Notes under the pieces: model-generated
Told to the model about the DNA's origin: nothing
What the model saw: the letters and a program-made list of their open reading frames with translations, nothing else
The model's database searches: none
In this document: one piece after another, positions 1 to 13,279 of the stretch
How positions within the stretch are numbered: position 1 is the stretch's first letter
How the letters are laid out: each line of letters begins with the position of its first letter
Source: Sordaria brevicollis
Taxonomy: Eukaryota; Ascomycota; Sordariomycetes; Sordariales; Sordariaceae
NCBI GenBank assembly: GCA_033439795.1
Contig: JAUTDP010000005.1
Coordinates: 2,881,001-2,945,000 of the forward strand
Reading direction: 5' to 3'
Length of the DNA stretch: 64,000 nt
Position numbers and translations under genes: made by a program

Positions 1-2153
1 ATTCACACTTTCCAAAAATCATGCAAGAAATATTGCTCCGCATCGTCGCTTCTTTTCGCAAATCTCAACAATTTCTTGGCATCCCACCGCAAAGCCCTCA
101 AGCCACACACCCACCTTCCATTGTCGCATGTCACCCCTTTTCACTACATGAATAACGAATTGTAGCACAGTGATTCTTTCATTCTATTTTGACTATCACC
201 TGTTCAAGATGTGATGCCCTCCATGAACTCATTCCGCATTCCTGTCATAAATTTTGCTTGGTGGACTCAGCACCACCTGGGCTGTGCCGCCGTGGATGCC
301 AGCCTATTGCAATTTCTGCCACCGATCCGCGAAATTCATCAACTCAAGTTGGCGTTTGCTTCAAAAACATTGGCGCCATCGAATGTTTTCGAGAAGGCGC
401 GACATTCACATTTGTTGTGCCTAAAATTGATGGTTCAAGTTCTTCGGAGTGTGACGCAGGGCGTTCTCCGCTTCGGGTCCGAGATGGGACGAAAAGCCTC
501 CGTGAGTGGGGCCGTGCGGGGGAGCGGGGTACGGTCCGGACGGGGCAGTTTCCTGTCCTCCGAATTTCGTCAGCAAACTCGGCGGGAGCGAAAGGCGCAT
601 TTGTGATTAGTGAACCGGCTCCTCTTCGTTACGCTGTCGAATGGATTGGCGAAGGAGGACGTTGTGATTTCTCGGGACAAAAGAGGGATGAGAGTTAGGT
701 GCCGGTGTGCGCCTCATTGAGCACAAAATTGATCGAAGTTTTGGTGATTTCTGTTGATTTGTTAGCCAAAGGTGATGGGTCATGAAGAGCTTCCCAATGG
801 AGGAGAACTGGGTCAATCATGTCATCGGTGATAACTTGGTGGTCAACTCCCTTCTTGCTGGTAACGAAACTCTCGGTGCGGCTTGTGAGATGATTGGACC
901 TGGGCGAATCAAGATGATCGTGATTGATGAGGTCATTGAAATTGGTTTTGACATTGGTGTCTGGATGAAATTTGAAGTCGCGGGTGCTAGCGCCCCAAAC
1001 GGTATCAACCGGAATGTTGTCGAGGATAGCAACGGGGTAAGCTTCGCTGAAGCCACCGAACTTTGTGTTAAGTGGCATGGTGTTTGGACGCGGCAAAGTT
1101 CATTTGCATGATGAGCTGAAGGCGCCTTCTCGAACAAGGGGTGGATGCATGCATGTTCATGTATCACCTATATTTTACAAAATTATCTCTTTCCTCAGAA
1201 GACATTTGGATGGCCGATGTCGGAGATCTCAGAGCTTTGTCACTCTTTGTTCAACTCCAAAAGCTCGTCGCCAAATTTGCAGCTCGGCTTTCAATGTGAA
1301 AGAGGTCAATGAACAAGCATAAAAGGACATGAAGAAACATGTGGGCTTTGAGGGAATCTACCAACCAACAATCGCATCGCGATTTGTCATTTGGCGTGTC
1401 AGAATTTCCGTCCGATGTCATAATGGGACGAAAAGCAATGAAGGAAAAAAAGCTGAGACGAACAGTTGGGGCACGTCGCCAGGATAAAACAACAGAAGGA
1501 AGGCGGGGTTTTGTGGGGCTCCTGCCAACAGCAACATAAGATGGAAGACCAAATTTCGTATGGAAGGTGCACCCAGACAGTACAAAAGATAATGGAACGC
1601 ATGATAACGCATTTTAGGCAAGTACAAGTTGCATGCAACTCATTGTTATCAGGCTGTGCCAGAGGCGCAGTCTTCGTTTGTCGTTGAATTTGAGTTGACA
1701 AGCAGGAGCGATGATGGAGCCGCAGTCCATTCAACCAATCAAGGTGGTCCTTCGGATTGAATTGGGAAAGTGGATGGGATGCCAAGACCCGCACTTGCAG
1801 GGATCATGGGTGCACCCAAATGTCAAAAGTTGCACAATGGGAACGATCGATCATCAACAGCCAAAGTTTTTGCACTCGCGGATTCTGACGCGGAAAAAAA
1901 GCAGGAGCTTCCCGTCCCAATCCCTTGAAGCGGAAAGACAATGTTCGCCCTTTTAACAGCAACAAAACTCCCTCATTGTCTCCCGAAAGTCTACTCAATG
2001 CCGTTGTTCTGCACTGAAAGACCTCTTTGTCACCCTGCTTTGTTTTCTGATCAACACGAATGAATGCCTTTTTTCATCTGTTGGATTGCCTCATCGATAC
2101 CGTTTTTACCATGCGACTCATGTTGGCTACCTACTGATCCATGTAGTGTACCC
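1..2153. other. No recognisable gene
   Basis: Reading frames here are short, overlap on both strands and show no motif I recognise. The stretch has normal base composition, unlike the RIP-mutated block, and may be intergenic sequence or remnants of old genes. I see no tRNA, rRNA or clear promoter. Confidence 0.4.
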
Positions 2154-2424
2154 TACAGGCTCGGTAAGTTCGCTTTTGCAAAAACTTTTGCTATAACCCT
2201 CACCCCAAAGTGACACATGCAAAAAATCCTACTATGAACGCTCAAAAGCCTACAATGAACTGGGCAAGACTCTAGGGTACGCTGCGTAGCCCCGGAAACC
2301 TCGCCCGTTCACGCTGTGCTACTTCCTACGCCGCTGCGTCGCGCCTAAAGTAGACGCGTTTAGAGTAGACGCGTCCAAGGCAAACGCGAGAGGCGACAGT
2401 CGAATGGGGGCGGCCGAGCCTGTA
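2154..2424. mobile_element. Small inverted-repeat element (MITE-like), TA-flanked
   Basis: The sequence CTACAGGCTCGG at 2153-2164 recurs inverted as CCGAGCCTGTAG at 2414-2425, a perfect 12 bp terminal inverted repeat about 270 bp apart. The outer TA dinucleotides could be the TA target-site duplication of a Tc1/mariner/pogo-type insertion. The interior has no coding capacity, so it would be non-autonomous. A chance palindrome is possible because only 12 bp are matched. Confidence 0.5.
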
Positions 2425-4249
2425 GCAAGGATCTAACGGGTTGCAAGCCGGGAGAAAATCCGGTAACTTATTTTTTGTCTGGCACGGTGGCAGTATTAAC
2501 AAGGTACGTACCCCCCCGTGGTCCTTGAATCATCCCTTCCACGACCACCAGCACCGCCTCAATGCATCCCATCTCAAGACAGCAGTCCGCACTTGTTTGC
2601 TTTCCGAGCGGCGGCTTTGGGGGAGTGACAGCTTTATCCACCTCCACGCTATGCTTCTGATCTTGCTCCCAAGTCCCGTTCGAGATTTCCTGCGCGGCAC
2701 GCGTCCATCACCGGCCGTGATTCCACCATGGGCTGCTGTCCGTGGCTGTGTTGACAAGATCGTCGGCCTCTTCTTGCACTGATGCGTTGCATGGGATGCA
2801 ACGCTCGTATGCTGTGGCCGCAAATAGCCCAGGCAAGTCAACCGTCTTTCTCCGTGGCCATGCTCCTCTTTGCGCCAAAAGCAAACATGCCATCAACCCC
2901 ACCATAACATTTCGCTCCCCAAACAGTTCGCGCTGCCGCCCCACCACTTCCCTCGTCAATCGGTAACAAGAAGCAAGGCGAGTGTGACCGTCTGCCGCGT
3001 CCACCATCCGTACTGAGCCCAGCTGTGCAGACGCCGCTATTCCCGCATGGCTTCTCTGCCGGACGCGGCGCCCTCAGTGTACGTTGCATACCTCGACCAC
3101 CTCATCAATCCTCTGCACCCCCAATGCTCGAGTCCCGCCTCGTTCGTCCCCTTGTCGCCACGCCTAGACTTAACCGCTTCCGCGCGGTATCAAGCTGTTT
3201 CGATACCCCCGACGCGACATCTTTCCCCCGATCTCGACGAGGGACACACATCCATGCTTTTTCTCAACCGTCCATGGACATACTCCAACACCTGCGCCCT
3301 CACTCCATCCATACTTCCAATCCACCTCGCTCCATATCCGAGACAATCCTCGACTACACGGCAAGAGATGCCCCTCAACCAAGAGTACCAAACTTCGCGA
3401 GCACTGCGTCCCAAGATACTTCGATCACAGTGGCGCTTGCTTCGTTTGTCATTGGGGCGGCCTGACGGGGTTTGGACGCTCACCCCACGGCATGAGCCCT
3501 GCACCCCTTGGGACCGCTGCAGCAATATACACAATGGACGTAATGGCTTTCCCAGCAGCAACAAGATCTGGGATCATGTTCTGGCCAGGAAAATGGATGT
3601 CTGTCGCCACGAAGCTGTCTGCATGCGAATATCTCAGACATCGCTTACCGCTGCTCGACTCCCACGGCGCGATGCTCGCATGAAGTCCCTACCATGCAGC
3701 AACCAAGATTGGCGCCAGCATCGCAAGAAGATCACGTCGCTTCCATGCTTGTGAGTGTCTCCTCACTTTTCCTGTACGCCGATGATGACGTGATGAAGCG
3801 CGGACACTCATATTCAGATATGTTGAGCGATCTGGTCGATAATGTGACAGCAGTAATGCACACGCCGAAGTCGGAAAGCACACAAGACCAGCATCGGCAA
3901 CTCGATATAGCATGCCGGACCACCACCAGAGTCTCAAGGAAGCGAGGCAATGATGCGGACAGAAGCTCATGCCGATTTTGGGAGCAACGACAGACCTCAG
4001 TTGCTTCATTTGCTTGAAAGCAGCCAACTGTTGATCATTGTTGTATCGTCTCACAATTGAGATCTGCGGGAGGGCTGTTCGGGTAAACGGCCTGGGCACC
4101 CTCACGCGGCGACCGACAGCACCGACCGAGATCCAGCTTTCGAGAGCTGCGCGGAAAGAAGAAAGCAAACTCGACAAACTATGACCGACCGATTCCCACA
4201 CAATGCGAGCGAGACGGTGACGATCGATCAAGTATACACAAGCACTACA
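2425..4249. other. Unassigned sequence, weak frames only
   Basis: The longest + frame (3047-3754) is overlapped by long frames on the other strand and in another + frame. It has a composition typical of random C/T-rich sequence and no conserved motif. I do not call a gene. Confidence 0.35.
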
Positions 4250-4880
4250 ATAAGAGTTAGAGACGGGTACAAATGGAGTGAGGGTCGACAGGAAAGGGGT
4301 AGGGTTAGCATGGATCGAATGAAAGAGCAGGAGCATACTTCTCAACAACCCGATGACCGACCGACCGATCGAAGCCCGCGAGCCATCTCTCTGCGTGAGA
4401 ATGATATCAAGTTTGAGTAGATACGTACAAGTGGAGTGGGGGTAGACAGAATACCAGGCCGGACTCGGTCTTGCATCCTAGGCTTGAGTTGCGTGCAAGA
4501 GAAGGATATCATCGCTCGACAACCGATAGCCTCCCGGCGCCACCAGTGGCATACCTCAGTGAGACGCGCAAAGAAACGTTGTGGAGGGTATGGTGAGAGT
4601 GAGGGTAGACAGAATACCAGACCAGGCTCGGTCTTGCATCCCAGGCTTGGGTTGTGTGCAAGAGGAGGACACCATCTCTCGACAACCAATAACCGGCCGG
4701 CGCCGCCGATGGCACGCCCATCAAAGATAAGCGAAGCAACTTCATGGGATGGAGGAGGTTGTGAGAGAGATGGTAGATAGAATACCAGACTGAGCTCAGT
4801 CTCGCGATCTGGGCATGGATCGCATGAAGGAGGAGGATTATATCTCGCGACAGCGGAAACTCGACCAACAGCGAGCGATG
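4250..4880. repeat. Tandem repeat, about 165 bp, four decayed copies
   Basis: The block AGAYAGAATACCAG starts at 4444, 4607 and 4775, giving spacings of 163 and 168 bp. Each is followed by a similar segment (a CTCRGTCT core, then about 40 bp later a CGACA core). A more diverged copy precedes them around 4253-4360 and shares ATGGATCGMATGAA with the last one. No coding function is evident. Confidence 0.7.
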
Positions 4881-6680
4881 CGAAGATACGATCGAGAGAT
4901 ACAAAGACAAGATGCAATTTCCCTATGCAATATGCCACCGAGCGACATAAAGCAGCGATCGAACAACGCAGCGAGCGAACAATGCAGCGATATGCTCGCG
5001 CGATGCAGTGATACAGCTGAATCTTGCAATCGAAGCACCACAAAGACTATGATGAAGTGTTAGCGGAGGGTCAAAGTGACAGTGGGGGGTAGACAGACTA
5101 AACCGGTTTGGCCTCAATTTTGTGCTTTGCAGTTGGCTTGTGCGACAAAGCAGTCCGACATGCGATCACAGTTGATTTCGCCAAATGATACCACCAATGA
5201 CGTTGAGCGTCGTGGAAATCCAAGCGCCGCGAGCAGTACCAGCGCTGAAGGCGGGACGGGCGGGACGGCCGGGCGTTGCGCTCTGGTGCTGCCTTCGAGG
5301 CCAGGATGCCCACTGTCGATGAGCGTCTTGTCGATTTCATCGATATCGCCCTTCAGACCGATGGAGGGTCGACTGTCCTCAGTTTCGCATTGTGGGATGG
5401 GTATTGTTTGCAACTTTGCATGCCCAATAAAGAAGAAGAAGAGAAGAAGCGAAAGAAAGAAAGAAAGAAAGAAAAGGGCGATATCGAGGGGAATGTCCAC
5501 AACTGGGGAAGCCGGCAGGCACCAAAACGACCGAGGATAGATCCAATCGACCCAGCCGACTGGGAAAGAACAGCTGGGTCTTACGAAACAGTGCGCCCAT
5601 CGCGACTCACCACCGGGATAGGTCCGAGTATTCCCTACCACGCCACTTGTTTTCGAGAAAGAGCTTACGAGGTGAGCGACGATGGCTCTATTTAACGGCG
5701 AAGAAAACTCCAAGGTGCCACCTGGTTGCTTTTTCACATTCAACACAAGAGAAGGTTTCGCGCAGGTGAACAATTAAGCGTCCCAGTTTCAGGTGCCCAA
5801 GGTGGGAGAGATTTCGGCTCGCTCTTTGCAGCAGGATCGGATTATCAATCAGGTGGAACCGGAGACATCGACGAGCACGGCGTCGGAGGAAGGCGGGTTC
5901 TACAGCTGAACGCTGCGGCCAACTTGACATCGAGGACTAGTCCACCATGAAGGGATGTCCCACTAGGAGGATTCCCATGTGAGCTGACGAGCACTGGTGT
6001 GGTCTGTCAACTTCGAACGACTGGTGTGGCCATATACTACCAAAACGTGGACCATGATCTACGGCCATCAGCCTTATAAGTCGGCACTACCCATCATCCA
6101 TCAGCTCCAAACTTACGACGATTGCCTTCCAGGACATCAACCCCGGTGCATGCCGTTGGTTTCTGTCATTTCTGTCAACTATGATTGTTAGAAGGATACT
6201 GGGACTTCCATGGGGTCATTCCTTTGTGGCAGAACACAAGGATTACTTGAACAACAAGGGCTCTGACTGGAAAGGGCCGTCAGCTTTCTTCGACCACTTG
6301 ACCGTGCTGTCTACACCATGTGTTGATATCACCACATCTTTACGACCCTACTCTATCTTGAACCTTCCTGCCTATGAGATACGATCCTTCGGAAACCTTG
6401 TTACGACCAGCACCGTCCTCAACGTCTACTGCCCCCGACCTCAGTTTTGGCTCCCCTGGGCTCCTCCTCGCCTGCCGGCCAACGGCCTTGGCCTCGGACT
6501 GGAGTCCCTTCCGCAACCGTCACCCGTGTCAGCCCGGAAGGCACAAGCCGGAGACCCGACCACAACCCTTGGGACCTGAACATGGACTGAAGACGGCGAT
6601 GACGTCATTGACGTCCAGTAATAACTGGAGGCTCTCTCAGGACTAGCCGATGGGTGTCTGGGGAGGGGTGGTTGGAGGAG
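4881..6680. other. Unassigned sequence with a purine microsatellite
   Basis: A GAA/GAAA tract occupies about 5430-5476. The rest shows only short frames shadowing one another. I see nothing I can name. Confidence 0.4.
5430..5476. repeat. Purine microsatellite (GAA)n/(GAAA)n
   Basis: The sequence runs from AGAAGAAGAAGAG into several GAAA units. It is a simple repeat and accounts for the Lys/Glu-rich or Phe/Leu-rich translations of this stretch. Confidence 0.9.
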
Positions 6681-6689
6681 CAAGGAGGG

Positions 6690-8170
6690 TGGGCGTTGAC
6701 GGCGGTTGACGGCCAGGGATGCACGTGGAGCATGATCTGCTCTAGCCCTCGGACGATAGTCCCCACAGCCACGATGCAGAAATGCCGAGCCTGACTGCTG
6801 CCGTCCCAGGTCACGCTGGTATCGTACCCTGACCCTGAAGCTCTATGAAAGCCAGTCCAAGGCCAGATAGATGAAGTTGTCTGGGGAGACGAAAAGGCGA
6901 GCCACCGTGTGGCAAGGGTTCAGGCACAATGAGAGTACGTCTGCGAGAAAGAGACGGTTGACGTTGGGATGCTCGGCATGTTGATCTGCTCTCCAACGCT
7001 GCAGGTGCCGGTGCGGTGATCACCTTACGAGCAACTGCCGAAGAAGGTTCGCACAGTGCTGAGATCTTATTACGACCGCATTGCCCTTGTTGAGCACGGA
7101 GGCCAGAAACCGCGTGGACGCCAGGCCGACGCCATATCAAGGGCAAGGAGACCCCGGCTGACGAGGAGAGGATTGCTCGAGGGTCAGGAAGGCATGTGTC
7201 TCTTCCGGGGTAGCTTTGGATACCGAGAGATGATGTCTGGGGCGGATTTTGACTGACGTCAAACCTCCGACATTGCATCCTTGCCCGTGGCCATTGGACG
7301 ACAAGTTAGGGTGCCGAAGGTTTCACTCATCCCGAAGCTTAACGCCTTGGTCAGGTCCTATCTCAACCACACCGTCCTTCTCGCCCTCCCAGTCTGCAAG
7401 CCCGCATACGTGTCGAACCAAGTCAGATCGGGCATGGATGGGCAAGAGAAGCTTCCTCGAGGGTCCGGAAGCCCTCTGTGTTGTCAAAGAGTTCTGAAGA
7501 GCAAGGGGGTACATCGAAGAAAGAAGACGGTTGACGTTGGACTTGTCGTCTTGTACCTGTCCCAGAGCTAGCCAGTGGTAGGTTCGGGTGATCAGCAGTG
7601 GCCTTCACAGTCTGGGACCTTATCACTGTCTGAGATCCGCTCTTGACTACATGCCCATCTTTGACTGACGAGCTCGGAGACCCCATCAGAGCCAGAACAA
7701 GGGCAAATCAAGCTCCGGTGGGTCCGATAGGCTTGCTTAAGAGACTGGGAGGAGTACGTCTACCCAAGGGACTTTGGACGTCAAGCGATGACGTTGAAGC
7801 CCTGAGACGTCTGACGTTGGACGTCCCAACCTCCCACATGGCTCGCTGCTAGCGGCAGATCCTATAGGGGTTCAACACGGCACTTCACAGTCCGCGAACC
7901 TTATCCCTGTCTGGCATCCTCTCTGGACTACACGTCCATCTTTGACAGGCAATCTCGGAGACCCGCGTGGCCGCTACACCAGAGTCCGAATGAGCTCGGA
8001 TAGCTTGAATACGGTTTTCTACTGATATAAACGCAGTTATGTCTCGTAAAGAGACTCAGGGGTACGGAAGAGCCGTCGGATGCTCGAGACGGTTGATGTT
8101 GGACGTCCCAACCTCGCACATGGCTCGCAGCTAGCGGGAGATACTCCGGGGGATCGGCAGGGCCGTCACA
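6690..8170. repeat. Decayed repeats, about 280 bp period
   Basis: A core resembling GGTTGACGTTGGACG appears near 6952, 7531, 7812 and 8089. The last two copies also share CCAACCTC, CACATGGCTCGC and GCTAGCGG in order. A second block (ATCTTTGAC, then CTCGGAGACCC) is repeated at about 7658 and 7939. Spacings of 276-281 bp, and 579 bp (about two units) between the first two, point to an old tandem array. No gene is visible. Confidence 0.55.
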
Positions 8171-11100
8171 GTTCGTACCGTGCCGTACCGCGTGGATTCA
8201 AGCTTAAACGCTACTTCAACGACAACCTCACGGGGAAGGAGCGCTTTACAATCCCACAGAAAACCTGTAAGGAAGCTGGATGAAGGAGGCAGGTTCTAGA
8301 CCCTTGGATGAAGGGTTTGAAATGCCTAATTTGACTTCATCGAAGGGTAGATCCAACGTCAATCTGGTGGTGGCGTTGACTGCGAGACGTCAAGCGGTGG
8401 GTCGGTGGCAACTGGGAGCTCGCGTGGGAAGGAGCTATGGAACCGGCAGTGCGGTACGTGCGGGGGGCCCAACACAGTGGTGGAATGCATGCGAGCATCA
8501 CGTGGTGGCTATTGGACATTGAAAGAGCGATGAGTGCTGCCTTTGGATGACGACAATGTTAGAAAAGCCAAGCCCAGCAGCAGAAGAGGAGAACGAAAAG
8601 AAGGAGACGAAGAGGGGGAAACGAAGTGAGAAGAGCCGATTTGGTGACGGAATGAACGTTTGTCTCGGCGTTCACGAAGCTATTGACAGGTATGCAAAAG
8701 ACGTTAAAACGCACGAAAAGGCAATAATATGTGCGTTTTTCAGCACATTGAAGCTCATTGGGCTTTGTATAGGCGGGTCAAAGAGCGTTTGCCAAAGTTT
8801 CCATTGGGGAAAAGCGACAAACTTGGAAGGCCCATAGTTTCATGAACAGGCAACCCGGCGGATTTGAGCTAGAAAAAGGTAATTACGTACATCATTGCAG
8901 TTGGTAGAAAGGGTTCAGGTAGAGTTAAGGCATAAATTGAGCTAGTTGGCATTGCAACATCATCAGACTTGCAAAGAAAGGAACGTGTCGATGAAATTGG
9001 GCACCACATCATGTACTCACAAACTGACAATCACCAATACCAATGATCTCGCGGAGTCTTCCATGAGCTGACTCCACCATCGACTCATTGTTGCTTGCAT
9101 CACATGGTAATCTATAGTCACCTTGTTCGTGACGTAGATGCTTCTTTCATGACTTAGATCTGTGACTTTTTCACCATCGGCACGGAGAGTGTTAGGCGGT
9201 ATATAACTGCTCTTCAATTCTCTTATAACCCTGTGATCTTGCACAATCCTCCAGTTTCCTGGTCCTCTCCTATCTAATGTCTTATGTTCTTCCCGTCCCT
9301 TTCGTGCCTCTTTCATCCACAAGACCGCTCGTCGGCGCTGCTGACTTCCCTTCTCCCAACCTCTCACGCTCTTCGAGTCGCGTGCCGACCTGATGTTATG
9401 TTGGTTCAGCTTTTGAGATTTTCGCTTCTTTCCTAGAGCTGCTGGGGCACCCTATCTGCATGAGATCTTGCGTTCGCCCGCTTCTCGCGCTCTTCACGTC
9501 ATGCATGGTCACCCATATTGCCTGACTGATCCGCGCCATCTTCGGCTCTGCGTCGACAGGTGATATTGGGTACTTCGTCACGTTGGCTTACGACTGGCGT
9601 CATAGCAATCTCCGTGACCGTCGCTGGTGAGCGAGACGGACGAGCGTGGCTAGTAATACGAGCATGTGGTTCCCGAACCAGCATCCTCGCTCTTCAGCTT
9701 CATCGCCGGTATCTCCTTGGAGCTATGGCCCGGCACTTTCTATTCCAGCAGGTGGTTCGCGGCTGAAACCTCACCCCCCTCCACTTTGTGTCGCTTTCGT
9801 TCACCTTGCTCGTCGCTGGATATCCTATGGCCTATGGACCACGCGGCGTGAGAAATACAGGTAGTGTGCGGTTCGAATTCAGTCGCAAAGGATGTACGCT
9901 GGGCACTCGATCGGAGGGGAAGGAACGCCGCGAGAGGCGTAACGATTGGATGTTGCGTAGATTCGGTCGGCTGGAAAGAACGTGCACACTCGAACGGCGG
10001 CGCAATGTATCGTACGTTGGGTACACTCGATTAGCGGGAAGCCTTGTTTCTGGTAAGCCACTGGTGGGAGAGAAACTGCGAAGGGAAAGGAGCGACATCC
10101 TCGCCCGTTCTATTGCTTCGTGGTTGAGTCGGGTCTCTTTGTGGTTCAGAACAGCAGTCGCGAATGCCCAAACCGTCACCGATGGTGGGCAGATACTATG
10201 GCACCGGCGATCACGTTGGTCTCGAAGAAATCCTGTCTCGAAGGCGAGGTCGGTTTCTTCGTTCATGTACGAGTGCCCGGTTTGTGATTTAACAAGCCTA
10301 GACGCGGAAGAATCATTGTTCGCAACAGCAGGAAACGAAAACAACACTGGCTGGCATGTTCGGATCGAGGGAGACGAGGACCTGTGATATTTCAACCAGT
10401 CAGCAAGATGAAACCCACGCTGAAGGGGAGCTGCTTTGCTCCAAGCGATACAAGGAACCTAGCAAATCAGCCCATGTGTATCCCAACTGCATCATATCTA
10501 CAGTGGGGGCGTAATGCAAGTTGGTGATGGGTTGATCGAGGGCCATAACCGGGAGTCGTTCACAGCAGGCACAACGCTGTGTCCTTGATCACGAACTTCC
10601 TGCGTGGCGTTGCTTCTCTTCGTCTGCTTGGTATCAAGCAGGTGCGTCGTCAACTCTGCCGCATGCCGTGTAGCAGGAGCAGGGCGAGGCCATCACGAAG
10701 ATGCAAAGGAGAGATGAGGACGGCGCCAGCCGGCGAGGAGCAATAGCGGCGGCTGGCAACGGATTCTGCCGGCCGTCTGCCCTCGTAAGCCAGGTAACGG
10801 CGGTCCCGTTGCCATCGTAACTCGAAGTGCGATAAGCGCTGCAGCTCCGATAAGCGACCCGTGTGGGGGGAAAGCGAGACCCGGGAGCTTGCCCCCGGGT
10901 ACTGCAGCCAGAATTTCAAGCGCTGCAAGTGCTGTGTGGACAGTGGATAGAAGCCCGGGTCTGCCGCTTTTTTCTTTCCGCCTGCAGGGGCAATTTCTTG
11001 GTTCTCCCCACCACATCTCGCATCCAACTTCCCGGCCATCTTGGATCTCATTTCCCCCTACTCATCCAAACATCACCACAACAAGGAACTGCTCATTATT

Positions 11101-11932
11101 TAACGAAATATCATCAAGCAACGCAAACAAAAACGCACCAACTCTTCATCACACGACTTTATACCATCCATCCACCGCGCCACTGAACCGCTCATACCGC
11201 TGCGCGCGCCTGCCCCCGAAGACGAGTTGCGCATTGCCCACTGCATTGCTCGACACTCACCAAACTGAACCCATCGGGATCTTCTGCTGCCTGAACTTTT
11301 TCCCCGCAGCATCTCGCATTGAATCTCATCTTTGTTGGATCACACCATCTTTTGGTCGCTTCCAATTTCCTTCCCACATTCCGAGCACGTCACAGCGTGT
11401 CGACTGTCGAAGAAGCACACCCTACAAGCCACCATCGAACAAGCAAGACAACATTCTTTGCATCATTTGTCGCACAACTTGTTACCCTCGCATTCGGGGT
11501 TACTGTGACACAACACTTACAGGCTGCACTTGCCGCCATTTGGCAAAGGTTCGAGCAGGGACACCCTCCATTCTCCAACCATCCAAACCATCCAAACCAC
11601 CCAAAATCGTCCCGCGCAGCAGGAGTCGTCTCAACACTAGTGGACACGCTCATTCTCGACGGGGACATTTCGCCAATTCGGTGCGACTTTCGAATCCTTG
11701 TCTGCGTCCTCGACTCTTTCACATCTCGGCAACTTAGTCACATCAAAGCAGCTCGGTCAGCCTACTAGAGGTTGAAGCAGGCCACGGAAGTGACCCGCGC
11801 AAAATCTACCACTACAGTAGTCGCCTACCAGTGTTGTTCTCGCTCATTGCCTATCTTTACCAAGAAGGGACCTAACCACCATCTACCCTATCTCGATCTT
11901 GGCGCTTGCTTTTGGTGCCACTCCTCTCAACC
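8171..11932. other. Unassigned sequence, then long leader of the first array gene
   Basis: At about 9.8-10.4 kb both strands have frames of roughly 190 codons in the same place, so neither is convincing. The stretch 10.9-11.93 kb is rich in C and A with few G, typical of fungal promoter and 5' leader sequence, and runs straight into the ATG at 11933. The open frame at 10889-11737 is therefore more likely leader than gene. Confidence 0.4.
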
Positions 11933-13279
11933 ATGGACGACCTCGCCGGCCGCTCGGCCAATGCTAATATTAAGGTATGATCACTTCTCGTCCGTATAGA
12001 GTCACAGACTTTGCCTAACGCTTAGCAGCACCAGGACCATTCCGATCAAAGTCACGTTGCACCCAATGCAGCCAACGACCCGACTTTCCCACACTGGGAC
12101 TACGTAAATCACAACGTTTCCATTGCACACGCCGCGATGGAGTCTATCAACAACATGGATCTACCAGAGAGCCGCCGCTATGTCATGAAGGTACACATTC
12201 TTGACATGCTCAAGGAGAAGTTGTCGGCCGCAAAAGCCGCTTATTGTGCCAATTCTACGGCGTCACGCGAACCTTCCAAGAAAGTTTCCGCTGGCACGAC
12301 TGCTAGAGACAGTCGGTCTCCCAGGCCCAAACTGAGCTCGCCCAAGCCCCTCCCTGGTGGTCCGTGGGCTCAGGACGAAAGTTCTTCCTTAGATCCTGAT
12401 GTGGCCTATCCAGACCCTGCTCCTATCATTTCATCCGAGCTTGAAGATCAAATGGCTCCTGCGCCTGCACCGGCCGCCCTCCAACAGGAAGCTCCTAACT
12501 TGGCTGCCACCAATGCTTCGGAACATATACCCCCGAGCCACAATCATCTTACCGACAACCATCTTACCCACAACCATCTTACCAACGACCATCTTACCCA
12601 AGTGACCCACGATGCACCCTCCATCTTCCACGAGGAGCCTGACGAAGCCGGTCTAGTTGACCAGGCTATGGATGCCCAAGTCGAGCACAGTGCCTCAGCT
12701 TCTGATATGCCTGTTCCTCCGGGCCCAATCTCTCCACAGACAAGCAATCTTCAGACCATGTCAACGCAGGTTCCTAAGCAGACATCTGCCACCCAGCCCG
12801 CTCCTCAAGCAACTCACCCACCCACCACTAGCACCCAGACAGTGTCAACCACTTCTACCTCAACCCCTACATGCTGCGCTGACCATGCATCAGGTCGGCG
12901 CCGTCCTATCACCATCGAGAAAGAGTGCAGTTTCGCAGGTTGCCAAGCCAAGGTCTAGTCGCCCAGGGCTATCCTGTGCTTTGAACATCTCGAGGTATCC
13001 CCAAGCGAAGAGGTCCAACAGATGGTAATGGAACGGTATACGCAGGGCTATTACACTTGTACCGGGTGTATCAGAACTCGTATGTGCGTTGTGGGCAAGT
13101 ACTGCGAGGAGCGCTGTTTGGCCAAAATGAGGGCCCAGAACCTCCGCAGGAAAAATAACATCCCCGCGTCGCGCCCTGGTGGAGGCGGCTCGAAGAAGGG
13201 GGACGTTGGCGGCAGGAAGAAGAGGGCCGGACAAGCTGCTGGAGGTGTTTTGGGGGGTGGTGTCCAGAAGTCGACCTAA
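11933..13279 (+). CDS. Array copy 1: Cys-module protein with in-frame TAG (candidate edited or readthrough gene)
   Basis: Exons 11933-11974 and 12026-13279 are joined across a 51 bp intron (GTATGA donor, CCTAAC branch, TTAG acceptor). The intron contains an in-frame TGA, so splicing is needed. The first part is 324 codons: N-terminal MDDLAGRS, a Pro/Ser/Thr-rich middle and four HLT repeats. It ends at TAG 12956-12958. The same frame then continues for 106 codons to TAA 13277-13279. Across the TAG the protein would read C-x4-C-x11-C-x2-H, then C-x2-C, C and a basic Gly/Lys tail. The TAG takes the place of Trp in copies 13 and 14. It sits in a hairpin loop. Function unknown; a zinc-binding protein is inferred from the Cys/His spacing. 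A truncated pseudogene is the alternative. Confidence 0.75.
12540..12601 (+). repeat. 15 bp coding minisatellite in array copy 1
   Basis: Four units of ATCTTACC plus a variable ACAACC-like spacer encode repeated Asn/Asp-His-Leu-Thr blocks. It is a small expansion in the disordered N-terminal half. Confidence 0.85.
12946..12970 (+). promoter_or_regulatory. RNA hairpin presenting TAG of copy 1
   Basis: AGCC pairs with GGCT and GG with CC around a symmetric 2x2 internal mismatch. The terminal loop is TCTAGTCGC, with the A of the stop codon fourth in a 9 nt loop. The register is the same as in copies 3 and 6. Confidence 0.6.

Noticed and set aside
9788..10395. Overlapping frames of 199 (+) and 187 (-) codons
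   Set aside because: Both strands are open over the same interval and neither has a recognisable motif, so composition is the simpler explanation.
10889..11737. 282-codon frame upstream of copy 1
   Set aside because: Low-G, C/A-rich leader-like sequence with no motif; it leads directly into the copy 1 start.
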